Part shown: piece by piece, positions 34,821 through 48,565 of the stretch | Layout: every line of letters starts with the position of its first letter | Position numbering within the stretch: position 1 is the first letter of the stretch | Assembly (NCBI GenBank): GCA_019722365.1 | Contig: JADFUC010001729.1 | Coordinates: 124,001 to 188,000, forward strand | Direction of reading: 5' to 3' | Length of the DNA stretch: 64,000 nucleotides | DNA from: Lithospermum erythrorhizon | Taxonomy: Eukaryota; Streptophyta; Magnoliopsida; Boraginales; Boraginaceae | Position numbers and translations under genes: made by a program | The notes under the pieces: model-generated | What the model was told of the DNA's origin: nothing | What the model saw: only the letters and a program-made list of their open reading frames with translations | Databases searched by the model: none

Positions 34821-37124
34821 GAGGTGTAGTACTCTAATTTTATTGATCCGAATCATTTGGATTTGACGGAGTCAATATCTTCAACATCAATTTAATACGT
34901 AAGGATATTTAAATGATTATCCTTAATCTTATGAATTTTTTGAAATTAATCATCTTAATTTTAATCCCATCTTTTGAAATTTTCAGTTCATTTTAGTCTA
35001 TCAAAATATTTGGGATGTATTTTCATATAAAATAAATTAATCATCCACGGCTCGTGTATATGGGAATTTTCGAACATATGATAGATGGATTCGTTTTATT
35101 TAAATCTTACAAATTAAGCAGCCTTGTCAATGAAATAGTAGTGAACTTTTTAGGGTAATTAGCGTAAGAAGGGTTTTATATAGGGCATGTTGAATAAAAA
35201 AATCAGGTCGTAAATGCTTCCCCTCTTTCTTTGTCTGAGCCAGTCGAGGTGGGTTTTCTCCTCTATTTTTTTGTTTGATTTTCTCTCTTATGACATTATA
35301 TGATCATGTATCATAATTAGTAATAGTAACTTTCTTTATGTTTTGCAAGTACTTTGAGTTGGTGAGACATAAAGTTGTACATGCTATGAAGATTTTGAAA
35401 CTTTTGCCTGAGTAGTGCTGACTCTTATCGTCTTTTTATGCTGATGAATACTAATGATTATGTTGTACATGTAACTATGTAAATATTCCTTTGAAATACA
35501 CATAGCATAGCTATTTTTCTTGAATTAATGATTTTAGTTGAATCAAATTTTTATTAAATCATATAACTTTTTGTTATAGTAATGTTTTGACTTGACCGTA
35601 TCGTTGAATACTTAGAAGAGATTCTGGCATATAGTGAGCCTCGTAATTGAAGCTGCTTGACTCGAGTTATATTTGTTTAAGATCTTCTTTTGGAAATTTT
35701 AAACTTTCCTTTGCTTAGCTTGCTTTGGGGTTGTTTACTCCCCGAGCTTGGATGTCCGTTGAGTGAGGCACACCTGGGACTCCGTCTAGTCTAGTTTGAT
35801 ACATAAAATTTTTCAGGAATTTTCAGGAGGTTGGTCGTCAAACCCCGTAAGCATGTGTAGGCTATGCCCAGGAGTATTTTAATCGTTCCGTTATTGCATT
35901 CAAGTAGGATAGTATGGCCTTGAGAATATATGGACCTTTAGGACTTGTTCATCCCAGTGAATCTCTATAGGCTTGGTTGCTTGATTTATTTTCTCTTGCT
36001 TTTGTAGACTTAGCTAGTGAGGTAGTTGATGATCCGCAGTCTTCTCTTACCCGTTGTTATCTGAGTTTGCCTTTGAGTAAATCCCTTGGGATAAGTCTGT
36101 ACATACATATATATATATATTAGACTTAGCACATTGATACGAATAATGTAGTATTGATGGCATGATCTCGATGGTTCATGATGCGTCAAACCTACTCGTG
36201 ACCTTCGACTTTGGAATTTGCATAAATAATATCAGAAATTAAGAGAGATATTATATTGTAAAAAGCCAAATTCAAATTTTGCATTCTTGAATATTACATC
36301 TGTTGCCCAGATCAGAGGTAGTATTTCATGAGCCCTTGGCTTGTGGATATGATCTACAAATGGTCAAATGGGCAGAGTTCCATCGGAATGACTAGCGTAT
36401 TTCGGCCAACTAGTCTTTGGAGAAAATTGATAAAGTAGCACCTCTTTGATTTAATTGTTTTAACTGTATCATCTTGTGACCCTCCTTCTCCACATAGCTT
36501 TCCTCCACCCTCCCCCAACACCTCCCTATTTGCACTCATACAATTTTTACGCGCGCCCCAAAGCCCATAGCAGTCAGCCCGCTGGACCCTTTGATGTAAA
36601 AATGTGTGTGTGTGTGATATAATTTAAATGTTTAGGTTGATATCTTTCTAAATGCAACTGATCTTCTTCTTTTAGGTATATAAGAACTCAATTGTTAAGC
36701 GTCTTGACTTAGAGGTAATTTTTAGGATGGGTGTGCCGATGGGAAGTTTCTCCCCGGTGAGCACGGTGGCAGCAACGTCTTCAGGAACCGTGGTGGTTTG
36801 TGAGGTTAGTCAGCCAAATGTCTTGTCTGCGGCCGTTGAGGCTGGTCTGAGAAACTCCCCAAGCGCCACTTCGAGCTACCGAGGCCATGCCCGATTAAGG
36901 GGTGGTGGTCGCGATTAAGGGGAGGGTGAGTAATAGAGAGGGGTGGATCAAGGTGAGGAAGAAGATGATGGTGCTAGTTTTTAAGAGGGGTATTTTAGAT
37001 TATTGGTGTAAGAATTTAATGCTATTTAAATGAAAGAATTTAGGATGTCTTTGAGAAATTGAATAAAGAATGTCGAGGTGCTTCTCTATCTAGTTTTCTA
37101 CTTTTTTTTACAGTTGTGGAGGAT

Positions 37125-37750
37125 AAATTTGTGGCAAAATGTGAAATATTTTGAACCCGTTTAACCACAGCGCTTTTTTATAATTCTTACCAACTTTTTA
37201 AATGCGAAAAATAAATTATTAAAAAATGTAGCACTGTAAATGTATTTTTGTAGCTTAACTATTGTATGGCTCCTTATTCAAACCATACTTCTCTACCCCC
37301 GTTTCACTTCATGCCCCATTTACTTCTGCTCTGTTCCCCCGCAATCGACTTCGTGCCCATGGCCCCATACAGCGGTTTCTTGCAGGAAGGGAGAGAGGCG
37401 ATTTTTAGGGGAGGGGTGAGGGGTCGCCGTGTTCGAGGGATAGGGTGTAATTGGTGGTGCCAGATTTTCCATTTAGGTTGAGGCATGGCTTGATGGTGTG
37501 GGGCGGAAACAATGGTGATGGGCAAGGGGTAGTAGGGTGAGATGGGTGGTGGTTGGTAGTGGGTTGGTGTTTGGTGGTGGTGGGTAGAGTTTGGTGGTAG
37601 TGTGTAAAAAAGAGGAAGATGATGAGTTAGAGTATTAGTTTTTTAAAGGTAATTTAATCTTTTCGTACGGAAAGTGTGCTAATTATAAAAAAAAGGTGCT
37701 AGAATTTAAAATGGGTTCAAAATGTGTATTACTTTGCCAAAGTTGTTGTT
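37125..37750. mobile_element. Possible inverted-repeat element with GC-rich core
   Basis: The left arm includes GGCAAAATGTGAAATATTTT then GAACCCGTTT and TTTTTTATAATT. The right arm, reverse-complemented, gives GGCAAAGTAATACACATTTT, GAACCCATTT and TTTTTTTATAATT in the same order. Arms are about 65-80 bp and diverged. The core (37260-37610) is rich in GGTGGTGGG-like runs, as in the 3585-4822 element. No coding function assigned. Confidence 0.45.
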
Positions 37751-39391
37751 AATGGAGTAAATATTTCTAGGCCCACGTTTGGCTATGCTCAATAGGCCCA
37801 TCTTCGAACACCAAGGAAGATCTTTTTTGCTGTTTTGTTTTCATTGTGTTAGAAATTCAAATTATATGGTTTCTATTTCCATAATATATGAGATAAAAGT
37901 ATTATTAAAACATTTTTAATAATAACAATAACATTTTTTAATAGAAATAGAAGAATCTTTCAGCAGCAGCATAGTGAAACTGATACATCAATCGTAAATA
38001 TTGATAAACATATTAGAGCTAGAGAGAGTTTCTAATTGGAGAAGAATCCTTAGGAATAAAAGCAATGGGCTCATTGGTATAGGTATAGTGGGACTTCTCT
38101 CTTAGCATATTTGATGTATATGATTCCTTTTCGCACATTTTGATTTTGTTATATGTGTAACCTTCCAATCTTGCGGTGACAGATGTAGAATAAAAAATCA
38201 TTTCTTTAATAGTACCGATTGTTAAAATGTTTATTATGTGATGGATTCTAAATGTTAAAACTGGTTACTAAAATATGAACATTGATATAATGATTGAATT
38301 TTAGGACATTTTCACAAACTCTGCTATAAATGCTCCATGTCGCGGTAATGTGAATATGTGTGATCGTGATTGTAAGTGAAATGCCTAGTGACGTTGTTGG
38401 TAACATCGAAAGGGATTTACAACACTAAACTAAATTTTAGTACAAGGATACAAGAGTTAAAATCACTACTGTTTCAAATTAATCGTTAGATCAAATTATT
38501 TTATCTTCAACAGAGGCTAGAGTCGGGTAAGGAAAAACCCAGGCAATATATCGTCAGAATTAATGGTCCCAGTGTCGGGTTTTAGGCTTGGATTTAGTTA
38601 AATATTTGGGCCATGTTCTTCGGTTTAGCGTCGGTTGTTTCACAAAAACAAAAAAAATTAAAATTAGACATACGGCCATCATATATAAAACCTCATTTTT
38701 ACCTGATTATCATATCTCGTCCATGCCCCCAGGCAGAACCTTTAAGCCTTATGCATTAAATCAGCCTTAAGCAATACCACGTCTTAACCAGCAACCAACC
38801 CGATTTGACAGGTAAAGTTTTCCTTTTTTTTGTTTTTTTTTCCGTTTTTGTTTAATCCAAAAGTAGTTGTATGTATATTTAATTGTTTGTTGTTATATGT
38901 TTAATTATGATTTAATTTCTTTTAATTTGTTTAAATATAATTTGTTGTTATATGTGTAATTATGATTTAATTTCTTTTAATTTGTTTAAATATAAATTTG
39001 ATAGTTATTTAATTCGTTTTTATTTCGAATTTGTTAGTTTAATTTGTTAATTTGCTAGTTATAAGTTTAATAAGTTGACTGTTTTTAATTAGATTTTATT
39101 GGTAGGATTGAATTGGTAATTGTTTGAGTAGATTTGAGTTTGAATTAGATAAAAAATGGATTTGAATTGGATTGTGTTTAATTGATTTGAATTGGGGAAA
39201 TTGAATTTGTTTAATTGAATTGTTGGGTTTGTTGAAGGATTTGTTCAACATTTGTTTGTGTAATGGTAAATTTTATATTTTTTATGATCTTTATTTATTT
39301 ATTATTTATGTATATAGTTTAACTTCATGATAGAAATTCAAGTTTGAATTGAACTTGTTGTTTTAATTTTGATTGAGTTTGAACTTTAAAA

Positions 39392-41208
39392 TGCAGGTTT
39401 TTATGGCTCCTCGTGGTGGGTTTAAGAATCGGACGAAGAAGGTTACGATGGAGAGTAAGAGAGTTGCCGAAGAGGCCGAGGATCATCATCCGGACCTTGT
39501 TATGAAGGCCGTTGATGGGCCCGTTTCTCGATGTATGAAGCCAGTCAGAGGTCGATGTGCAAACACATCGTGAGCACCTCTTATTCTCCGTGCCACTCCC
39601 ACTGATATTCGGCGGCTTCATGTAGCCGATGAAGATATAGAGGCATTTAGCTGATTAGGATCGAGTGGCCAGATGTTATAGTTCTTTGGGTGGGACTTCC
39701 TTCAGGCCAGCTTCCGATCGTCGTGTCGAGCGGCTTGTTGCGACCGTATCGTGCAGAAATAAATCTTTGTGATTTTTGTTTTATATCTCTTATCTTTGTA
39801 TCTAATCACTGTTTGTTTGTTTATTTAAACCTTTGTGGGGTGAAAAAGATTCTTTGGAAGCGAAATAAGGAGAGAGTGGAAGATTTGTGCCCTTTATGTT
39901 CGTATTGACTCGTCAGACAAGGATCTTTATGAAGCAAACTTTTGGTAAAATGTTATTATAAAAGTTTTGTGTTTACTCAATTGTAATTTTTACTAACTTA
40001 ATTTATTTCTTTATTTGGATCAATGCGAAATTAAAAAAGGAGGGCTGACCGTATGCCGGGCTCTTTCGAGGAGGCTGCTGTCGGGTGGTGGCGTAACCTG
40101 GCGACAAGGAGGAAGAAAACGGCCCGATGGAGATGCGTAAGCGTAGATGATGTCGCGTTGCTCACAGGGGCCTTGGAGTGCCCCGATTGGATTAGTTGAT
40201 TATTGTGGGAGAGGTATGTCGCCTCTTGGTGCGGGATGAGCAGAGCAAAGCCAGGCGGGCAGAATAAAACAATGACTCACCCAGAGCAGAAGGGGCTCAC
40301 TACATCGTATTCCGTAGGGGAGCGAGGGCATGGCTGCAGAAGAGGTAAGTTTTTGATTTCGTTACTATTAAATTTGAATATTTTTTAAGCGTTATTAACT
40401 ATGTATTTGAATTTTGTTTGAGATGATAAAATTAGGCAAATGCCCTTTGCATTGAATATCGTGTGCTCTTATGAGAAGAGGGACAAGATGACAGACAGTG
40501 ACGGGGGAATTCTAACCCGAGACTTGAGGCGGGCTTATGTAAGTTTCAATGTTTTATACGTTAAATTTGTTCAACTATAACTTCTATAAGTTATATTTCA
40601 TTCTTATGTTTCTATACATTGCGGGGAAGAGAGTACAATATCTTTGTTAGCAGAAAATGCTAGGACCAAAAGCGTAGATCCATTACGGGATGGAGTTCAG
40701 TAGGACAAAGAATATTTCATGGATGAATCATAGGCAGTGAAGAAAGCGGGTTATTGAAAATCCGGATCTTTGGAGCGGTTATACTGCATCGGCTAAGATG
40801 TTGTTGATGGATCTTGGTCCACATCAATGGCGCTTATTCGCCAGTTGGAGGATGTACGGCGTAAGTTTAGCCGAATCGGAGAGGAACACGATTAAATGGA
40901 GGAGAGAACGAGGTCATGGAGGTTATGCATGGCAGGGGCTTGAGTCTTGACCTCAAGTCAGTTGGCCCGGTTGCAGTATATTCACGCTTTTATAGGGCTG
41001 CATTAGTCATGGTGGACTATTAGCGTCAGTTCGCTTGAATGCATGACCAGACCCCCGCATGCTCGGATCACGACTCCATGACCTCGGATCCCGACTCGGG
41101 AGGAGCTTGACCCACATCTGATTTCACGCGGCCCAGTCATTTGACTCAGGGCTGTGGGCCACTTGAGACCCAATCGAGGCCCCACTTTGGGGCCCCCTCC
41201 CGGACTCC
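39392..41208 (+). pseudogene. CACTA second ORF (Ptta/En/Spm-type), broken
   Basis: Coding blocks are separated by AT-rich introns with recognisable GTAAGT donors (for example near 40345 and 40540). The first block (39403-39573) starts MAPRGGFKNRTKKVTMESKR, a basic N-terminus. Later blocks include SKARRAENKTMTHPEQKG-like sequence near 40245-40310 and QMPFALNIVCSYEKRDKMTD near 40440-40500. These sit where Ptta/En/Spm plant transposase proteins carry their conserved block (skaNR...GG, then a helical KKD-type segment). The assignment rests on position and loose resemblance. In-frame stops occur in each block. Confidence 0.45.
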
Positions 41209-41489
41209 TAGTCGGACTTAGATGTGTATTTTGATATTTATGTTACATTGCATGTTTATGGATATTTTTGTTTTATGTTTATGGATATTTTTTATTTTGT
41301 TTTTATGTTTTCATGTTAGTTTATGGTTATTATTATTAGTTGTTTATTGGATAATTTAAAGTTTATGTTTTAGCTGTTTGTGTTTTTGTATATTGGTTGT
41401 TTCTTGTTCTTTTCGGATATGATTTGTGTTGTTATGTTTTTAAAACACGAGTCTTTATCTCAAATAAGTAGCGAAATGCGATACTCGGT

Positions 41490-42165
41490 GTTTTTGTAGG
41501 CGTGAGCAGTCCCGAGTGTCGGTATAGTGTGGGGCAAATAGATAAAATCGGTTTCATGTATCGGTTTGAAGTGGGTTGTTAAAACAACCAAACAGTAGAA
41601 ATCGGTTTCGTGTCGGTCGTTAAAAAACCTGTTGATCGGTATCGTGTCGGTTTCGATCAGGTTTTCTGAAATCGTCGGTATGGTGTCGGTTTGGCGTCGG
41701 ATTTAAAAAAATAATTTCAAAGGTTTATGTGGCTACTTTTAAGTAATATAATAAAGTAATGTACTAATAATGATTAGATATATTAATAAAAATTATAATA
41801 AAAAATATTTAAAAACATTGCTCACGTGATCGTGGAATGGACTATAACTTTCGACTCTACGTATGTAACTTTATATTTACTTACGAGTAATATAAAGCCT
41901 TCTAATATTTCTATATTTTATACTTATAATATAAATACTACTTAACTTTATAACTACTTTTTAAAAACTATATTTGTTATGTATTGAATAATTAGATTCA
42001 AATAAAATATTAATTGTCAGGTATGTGAGGGTATGGAGTGTGGTTAGTCTTCGGGTTTGCGTCGGTAGGGTTAGAGGTGTCGATGTCGTGTCGGTTTCGC
42101 GTCGAGTTTTTAAAAAGGCGTCGGTATGGTGTCGATTTTGGTGTCGGGTTACGTTTTAACTACAG
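41490..42165. repeat. Internal subterminal-type repeat array of the CACTA element
   Basis: Dense GTCGGT/GCGTCGG motifs occur at 41510-41705 and again at 42030-42155, separated by about 320 bp of AT-rich sequence. The motifs are the same as at the element's two ends, but this array sits between the two genes. Confidence 0.8.
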
Positions 42166-42659
42166 AGCACGAACCAATTTAAATGACTGCATTTTTCTAA
42201 AATACTTATGTATGAAGATCGGTAAAGAGCTAAACAAAACTGATATTCACTCGCTTCCAATAAAATAGCCTAAACCCAGAACTGACACCATAACTATATT
42301 TGTCACATTGACCAATTGAATCCTAAACTATCTTAATAATTTTCTTTCCATTCGATTTATAATTTAGAATTTATGTTGTTTTTATTATTTTATATAATGT
42401 TTATTGACTAGTATGTTTAATTTGAAATTTCGATATATGTTTAATTGACTAGTATGTTTGAATTGTCTAGTATGTGTTAGTTAATTGACTAGTATGTTAA
42501 ATTTAGTTTAATTAGTAGCGTATTGACTAGTTTAATTTGATATATGTTTAATTGACTAGTATGTTTAATTGTCTAGTATGTTAATTTGGACACAATTGAC
42601 TAGTATGTTAAATTTAGTATAATTGACCATGTTTAATTTGGTATATAAATTAAGTTTAA

Positions 42660-45600
42660 TTTCAATGTTTTTAGGAAAATAGAAGATGTTCTTGGATGTA
42701 TAATCGTTATTATCAGGATGGCTATGTGAATCATAACGTATCTGAGGTTTAGTGAATTTTTCGTGAGACTAAAATCATGCTTTGTCGAGAAGACTAGGTA
42801 GATAAATAAGATGTCAGGTAGTAGGAAGTCATGAGAAACTTGGAAAGTGTAAGCGTTAAACAAAGTGGAAGGAGGCGTTTGATGTCTAATGGCTTTGTGA
42901 AAAGATATTATATCTGGGGTACGCTTATGATGTTAGATCATGATGTTTCGATCTTAGGCTTATCTTCTAATGTTGGATTTGAGGGGAACCAATATATGCA
43001 TATGGTTGAAGATGGTTTAAACTTACGTCATGGGGAGACAAGAATTGGAAAGAGCAGGCGGGATGGAAGATCCAAATACCGCGTGAGATCGTACTGCGAC
43101 GATGGGTACGTAAATATGACCATTGTGGGATAGTTCGCGGTGAATTTACTAGGTTATCAATGGCCAATAGCAGTTGGTTTATTACAAAGTTTAGTCGTAA
43201 ATATCCAACAATATTTTCAAAGATGGATGTCTTTAATCAAGCGGTCTTTGTCACAATAAGGGGAGAGAACATTAGAATGATTTACGTGAAAATTGGCATG
43301 TTGTTTTACAAGGATGAAACGATTTGAGCGTGTCGGGTTTTGTGGAAGTAGAGTCACGAGGCAAGATGGGAGGAACAACGTAAGCGATTCTTGAAGGTAT
43401 TGATATACGTGCCAATTCTTACCGGCTACAACGGCTATATAAGTCACGGAAGGCAGTGAGGACATGACATGGCTATTGCTCGGACCAGACGGATGATAGA
43501 TTGGATGACTCGCTTTAGGGGATGGGCGGCGTGGAAACATTTTGATCTGGCAATATCCAGGATTTTTTGTGAGCCGAGAAATAACCGCATCGGTTTGTGT
43601 TACAATGGTTTGCACACTTTTGATGGTTGGGCTTGATATTCTGTTGGCCAGTTATTATCTGTGTGTACAATTTACCACGAGGGATTGTGCGTGGAAGAAT
43701 ATATACATTCACTTTATCTGATTATGGGACCTAAAATTCGAGGAGAGATGTAGATATTTTTTTTCTCCGACCACTTGGTTGATGAGTTGAAGGAGTTGTG
43801 GCATACTGGTGTCGAGACATTCGATGGTATAGGGAACAAAATAATAAACTTATGCGGGTTCTTTTGATGTGAACGATTAGCGATTTTGCGCATGACATGT
43901 TATGCAGTTTAGGTACATGGTAGATTAGCTTGTCAGTATTAACATGGAGCATCATAGCTTTGAATTCAGAGATTATGAGTACATGTATGGTTTCTTTGGT
44001 GAGGTATATGTCGCGTATTTCTTGATCACGATGTGTTTAGGCGGGCAATCTGCGGGCAAGCGAGGCCAGGGGTGGTATAATGTTGAGGCATGGCTGGTGC
44101 AGAGGAGTATTTTTGGGATTTGAGTTATTGGGGTGTACAAACAAAATCGAGACCTGACATCGACTTCGTGCATGTAAGAGAAGAGCAATGGTGAGAGCAT
44201 GTGTGACGTAGTGGATGTTCAGGAAAAAACGAAAGATAATGAGCGGGCAGGATTGACCTCGAGACTCATTCCGACTGACTGCATATGCATGAGATTAGTG
44301 GGAGAAGAGCGAGGAAACCAAGGCTTTGTATACACTTAACATGTGATAGAAAGAGTTCGGGAGTTGGTTAAGCTAGTCTGGAGTGCACGACGGATCTGGC
44401 ACAAGCATTTCAGGATGTGCTCAATCTAAATTCAGATGATTGAAAAGTCACGATGTGCATATTATTGTTGAAATTACTCACGTGGCACGTGTGTCTGCTT
44501 GTTGGATATGGAAACCATAACAAAGTGGTGTTATTTCTTTGCGACATTTCCATGACAACTCTTGCGTGGAGCGTGTGGAGGAGCTCGGACCGTATATTAT
44601 TTGAAATTTGCAGATGGGAGAATATTCCCTGGCGTTCTTTGATGTGATGGAGCGACTACGATATATTTCTTTGTATGAATCATTGAATGAGTCTAGTCTT
44701 GATATAGATGGATGTACCCATTTGAGTCGTGAGTATATATTTGACTTTATTAGTATGTTGATGCGGTTTATCTATTTATTATTATTTCATTAACCTTCTA
44801 AATGTTTGTAGATTCTTGGGGATTGAAAGAAAATGGTAAGACAAAAGGCACGTGTTAGAGGATCGATATCACGAGGCGTATTTGGTGAAAGAGGTTTGAA
44901 CTTACGTTGATATTGCTTAGGAAGGTGAAGCAAACTAAATAGTCTTTGGGAGGCACGATGTACAATGAACGAGGAAGAGCCTTAACTATTTTGTCGAGAG
45001 TGTTTGCGTTACCGAGGGTGAGACACGTTTGAAGTGACTTATAAAACATTTTCCATAAACTCTTGACAACGCGGGGGAGGCTGTGGCTGTCATTATGTCA
45101 TGCAACCCAGCACTTTGAGAGATGCAGAATAGTTCGGTGAGTTAATATGTCGAAATAAATGAATTTTATATAATTATAATAGTTAACTAAAAAAATATCT
45201 TATATCGTAGGATGTACGTGATATTCTTGAAGAGTTGCAACCGTTTGGCGGATGCACAATAATCGCGGCGTGGACCTAAATTTCGGTGAATGGTTTTCGC
45301 CCGAACATATCTGTGAGAATAATATGGAGACAACGACCTTTGCCAGTGGTCAGCTACTTGGTAAAAGGTACAAAGGGCTAGTCACGTCGATAAGTGCTAC
45401 TTTGACAGGCAAGGCGATCGTAACAAGAGCACTTATAATAGCGGGTGTGTCAAAGGTTGCTACTATGATGATGCCCATGCGATTATTAATAGGGTCATAG
45501 AAGAGAGATTTGAGACTTGTCAAATGCAATTTTATATTGATAAATTTTCTTCCAAATGTTATTGGTTTAATGACTGCTTGGTGGATGCGGATACATCGAG

Positions 45601-45930
45601 CGGAATGGGTTCAAATCAAACCTAAAAGCAGACCTCCCCAAGATGACCCGCTTTATCCTATGCAGCCTTGTAACCAGTATACTACTCTTGGTCTATTCAG
45701 TAGTAGAGGCATAAATAGTGGTGTGTTGTGAAGGCGAATCTTAGAAGCCTAGTTGATTGGACTCATGCAAAATGTTGATGTTTAAATCTTTAAATCTTGA
45801 AAGTATCTTTCAAGAAGGAAGCAATGACACTCCGCCCGGTTATTGTTGATCCGTCGAATGATGTTGACGTAGTTGCGAGAGAGGGGATATTCGATTTGAT
45901 ATTGATGATCAGGGACTACAGCGATAGTGA
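42660..45930 (+). pseudogene. TNP2-type CACTA transposase, heavily broken
   Basis: Fragments appear in the correct order for TNP2. The transposase-associated domain is seen as SWMYNRYYQDGYVNHNVSEV (42692-42751) and GNQYMHMVEDGLN (about 42981-43020). A core block has VDELKELWHTGVETFDG (near 43772-43835). Then come FFDVMERLRY (near 44637), QKARVRGSISRGVFGERG (near 44844) and a C-terminal block at 45252-45500. TNP2 cuts and pastes CACTA elements in the nucleus by binding subterminal repeats. Stops and frameshifts between nearly all blocks make this copy inactive. Confidence 0.85.
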
Positions 45931-47079
45931 CCTTGGTTAAAATCTGTGGATTCTAATGAAGTATTAAACTCGGAGAAAATTTATTTAGGAGCAATACTAG
46001 TGATAAAACCCTCGAAGGTAATTAGGATCAATGTTTTTATTTTCAAGTTTTGTGTAAATAATTGACAAGTTTGTATTAAGCGCTTGTCTGGCGTTGCAAA
46101 TTAGAGTTGTTTATGTTTCAAAATGTAGTATTCGTATTTTTTAACATTTGTGTTTGCATGTTGGGTTATGTGTTAATGTTGAGTTATGAAATGTAGTTAT
46201 TAATAATTGTCAAATGATTTTTCTTATTGCACAACTATGGTGTCAGTTTAAATTATCGGTTTCGGCGTGGTATGAAGTTTAAAGTTTGGAATTGGCGGTT
46301 TGTGTGGGACTCAAATTTTGGAGGATTCCCGCTAAATAATTCAAATGCGAGAATTTCAAAATATTTCAATTTATGTCGATTAAAATGGATTAAGTGAGTG
46401 AAATCGACCACCGTTATGTAAACACGTATAATCGACTTGAAACCCCTAATAATACAATTTAATTTCTGAGTGTACCTCACTATGATTTTGTTGCATTTTA
46501 TCTCTAATTTTTTTTCTACTAATCTTCTTATATTGTTTTAATTTTGTAGGAAAAGATTATTTTGAGGTAATTATTTTTGTTTGAATTTTTATTTACATTT
46601 ATTTTTATTTTGTCTAATATTATATTTAGTTTTATTTCTTTTCTATTGTTTTGTTACTTTTTCTGTATTTCTAATAATTATTTTGTCTACTAATCTTCTA
46701 ATGTTGTTTGATTTTAGGAAAATTGTTTTGAGAGTAATTATTTTGTTAATTTTATGTCTTTCTAATTATTTTTGTCCCTTAATCTCTTATGTTTTAATTT
46801 TGTAGGCAAATTGTTTGAGTAAATATTTTATTTGTTTTGTTACATTTCGTTTTTTATGTTGATAATAAATGTTGGTATATTTCATTTTATTGTTTTAAGT
46901 TGAAATGTTTATAGTATTGTTGTGTTATTATTTTATTTGTTTGATGTTTATTTTTTTGGATATTGTTTATATTTTATTTGTCTTAATCTTGATTTTTTTG
47001 GGTATTGATACAAATGTTTATGACTGGTTCTGATGTTGCGATAACAGTGGCGATTTTTAAATTTTTACGAATCGTCTCG

Positions 47080-47465
47080 AGGGATAGTGTCGGTATGGTG
47101 TCAGGGTTTTTAACATTTAGATGCAGAGCAAACCCACGATAATTGTCGGTATAGTGTCGGTATGGAAAGATGGTGTCGAGATAATAGCCGGTACAATTAT
47201 TAGGAGCTTGGCATTTAGATGCAAACGAAACATGATAGTGTCGGTATAAGTATGAAGAAAAAATGGTGTGTCGGGATAATGTCGGTATGGTGTCATTGAA
47301 AAACAATGGTGTCGTAGGGTAATAGGTATAAATAAACCCGCAATTACAATTGAGCATCGGTTTGGCGTCGGGGCCAGTGAAAGCCAGGCAAATGGTTTCC
47401 CATCAGTGGCATCGGTTTGGTGTCGGGATAAATTGCGTGCTTTAGCGTCGGGTGTTTCAGGCAAA
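47080..47465. repeat. Right subterminal repeat region of the CACTA element
   Basis: Multiple GTGTCGGTATGGTGTC copies and variants, with ATTTAGATGCA twice. These are presumed transposase-binding repeats. Confidence 0.8.
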
Positions 47466-47536
47466 TACCGGCATGTTAATTGTTGAAGATCGATGATATA
47501 TGAGGATGTGTCTAGCATTCACATTTTACAGTAGTG

Positions 47537-48179
47537 AAAGATAATTTATGGTTATAATTGATTTGGTATCAAATACTAAAAAGAAAAGCGCTTAGTATCT
47601 TGACCTACCTCCACAACTCGTTGACACCTTCATCAGTTGAACATTCCACACACGTGAGTAAATAGCACAGAGTAATTGACAATTTGACATAGTCATAATA
47701 ATTAATCCATTTTCATTAGAAAATATAAAGTTGCACACGCTATGACGAATGCAAGCTTGCTTTGAATAAGTTAATACTCCTTATAATCTTCTATGAGTAC
47801 TCTCTTACTCAAATCTTATTCCAAAACTCATAATAATACATAAACACCTAACATTTATTTTCTTCCTAAAATTAATTAATTTGTCTTAAATAGAAGTGGC
47901 CACGGAGGAAACACTGAGAACATATCTTCCATTTCATAGAAAATTCGTTAAGTGCCCACCAAACCAAGAAATAAATAGCCTCTTCCTTAGTAAACTAACC
48001 ATCCACGAAAAGAAACAAATCCAAACAAACGAAACAAGCAATAAAACACGCAAATTGTTAATTAAAAATCATAAAAAAAATTCTTTTTACATTTTATTTT
48101 TTTAAGATTTTAGCTATTCCGTTATGTTTCAATTAAGAACAACAAGAATTTACAAAATATTAGAAAATAAAGTCATCAA
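47537..48179. other. Intergenic island between two CACTA elements
   Basis: AT-rich sequence without a recognised gene. The frame at 47896-48105 is low-complexity Lys/Asn-rich and not convincing. Confidence 0.4.
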
Positions 48180-48254
48180 CGGAAAGAGAGAGGGATTCGC
48201 CAAGACGAATAACCCTCATACAACGGATTAGCAATCCGCCACTTTAGTCCACTC
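48180..48254 (-). tRNA. Plastid-derived trnS-GCU remnant (5' part missing)
   Basis: The minus strand reads GAGTGGACTAAAGTGGCGGA, then TTGCTAATCCG (anticodon GCU in CTGCTAA-type loop context), a variable arm, and CGAATCCCTCTCTCTTTCCG. This is very close to chloroplast tRNA-Ser(GCU). The 5' acceptor strand and first bases of the D stem (GGAGAGATGGCT in the plastid gene) are absent, and the variable arm/T-loop is altered (GGCGAATCC for GTTCGAATCC). I infer a nuclear plastid insertion and a non-functional tRNA. Confidence 0.8.
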
Positions 48255-48346
48255 AAATTCTAATTAAAAAAATAATTATGTTACATTAAAGGAATTTTTT
48301 TCTCTCCCCTATCTATTATATAGATATGTATCACTCTTTATAAGTA

Positions 48347-48351
<5 letters not shown>

Positions 48352-48431
<80 letters not shown>

Positions 48432-48440
48432 CTGTGTGTG
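48352..48440. repeat. (TA)n(TG)n microsatellite
   Basis: About 37 TA units followed by a short TG-rich run ending near 48442. It lies upstream of the candidate gene at 48566. Confidence 0.95.
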
Positions 48441-48565
48441 TGTACGCAAAACGTAACACCTCACCCAAACCAAAGAGTTTTCAATTTTCAAGAAACAACT
48501 CACTCTTAAACCTCTAGCCGAGGGAACAAATCCGCTCAATCTTTCGTCGTTCCAGAACGACGAAA

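Larger units (their letters stand above)
34129..38463. other. Intergenic, probably decayed repeats
   Basis: If the LTR at 32332-34128 belongs to a larger element, 34129-36100 would be its untranslated 3' region. Two things stand out: the 76-bp tandem repeat at 34639 and an inverted-repeat element at about 37125-37750. Short frames here (for example 36727-36918 and 37266-37481) resemble no protein family I know. Confidence 0.4.
38464..47536 (+). mobile_element. CACTA (EnSpm) transposon, ~9.1 kb, decayed
   Basis: The left terminus is CACTACTGTTTCAAATT and the reverse-complemented right terminus is CACTACTGTAAAATGTG. Flanking triplets are AAT and AAA, a target duplication with one change. Subterminal repeats based on GTCGGTATGGTGTCGG and GTCGGTTTNGCGTCGG occur near the left end (38520-38640), in the middle (41490-42165) and near the right end (47080-47465). 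Gene order on the plus strand is a second-ORF pseudogene, internal repeat array, then TNP2 pseudogene. Stops and frameshifts in both genes mean it is no longer autonomous. Confidence 0.85.

Noticed and set aside
42967..44200. Series of minus-strand frames of 65-132 residues
   Set aside because: They are shadows of the broken plus-strand TNP2 pseudogene.
48180..48254. Functional nuclear tRNA-Ser
   Set aside because: The 5' acceptor strand is absent and the T-loop is altered; the sequence matches plastid trnS-GCU instead.
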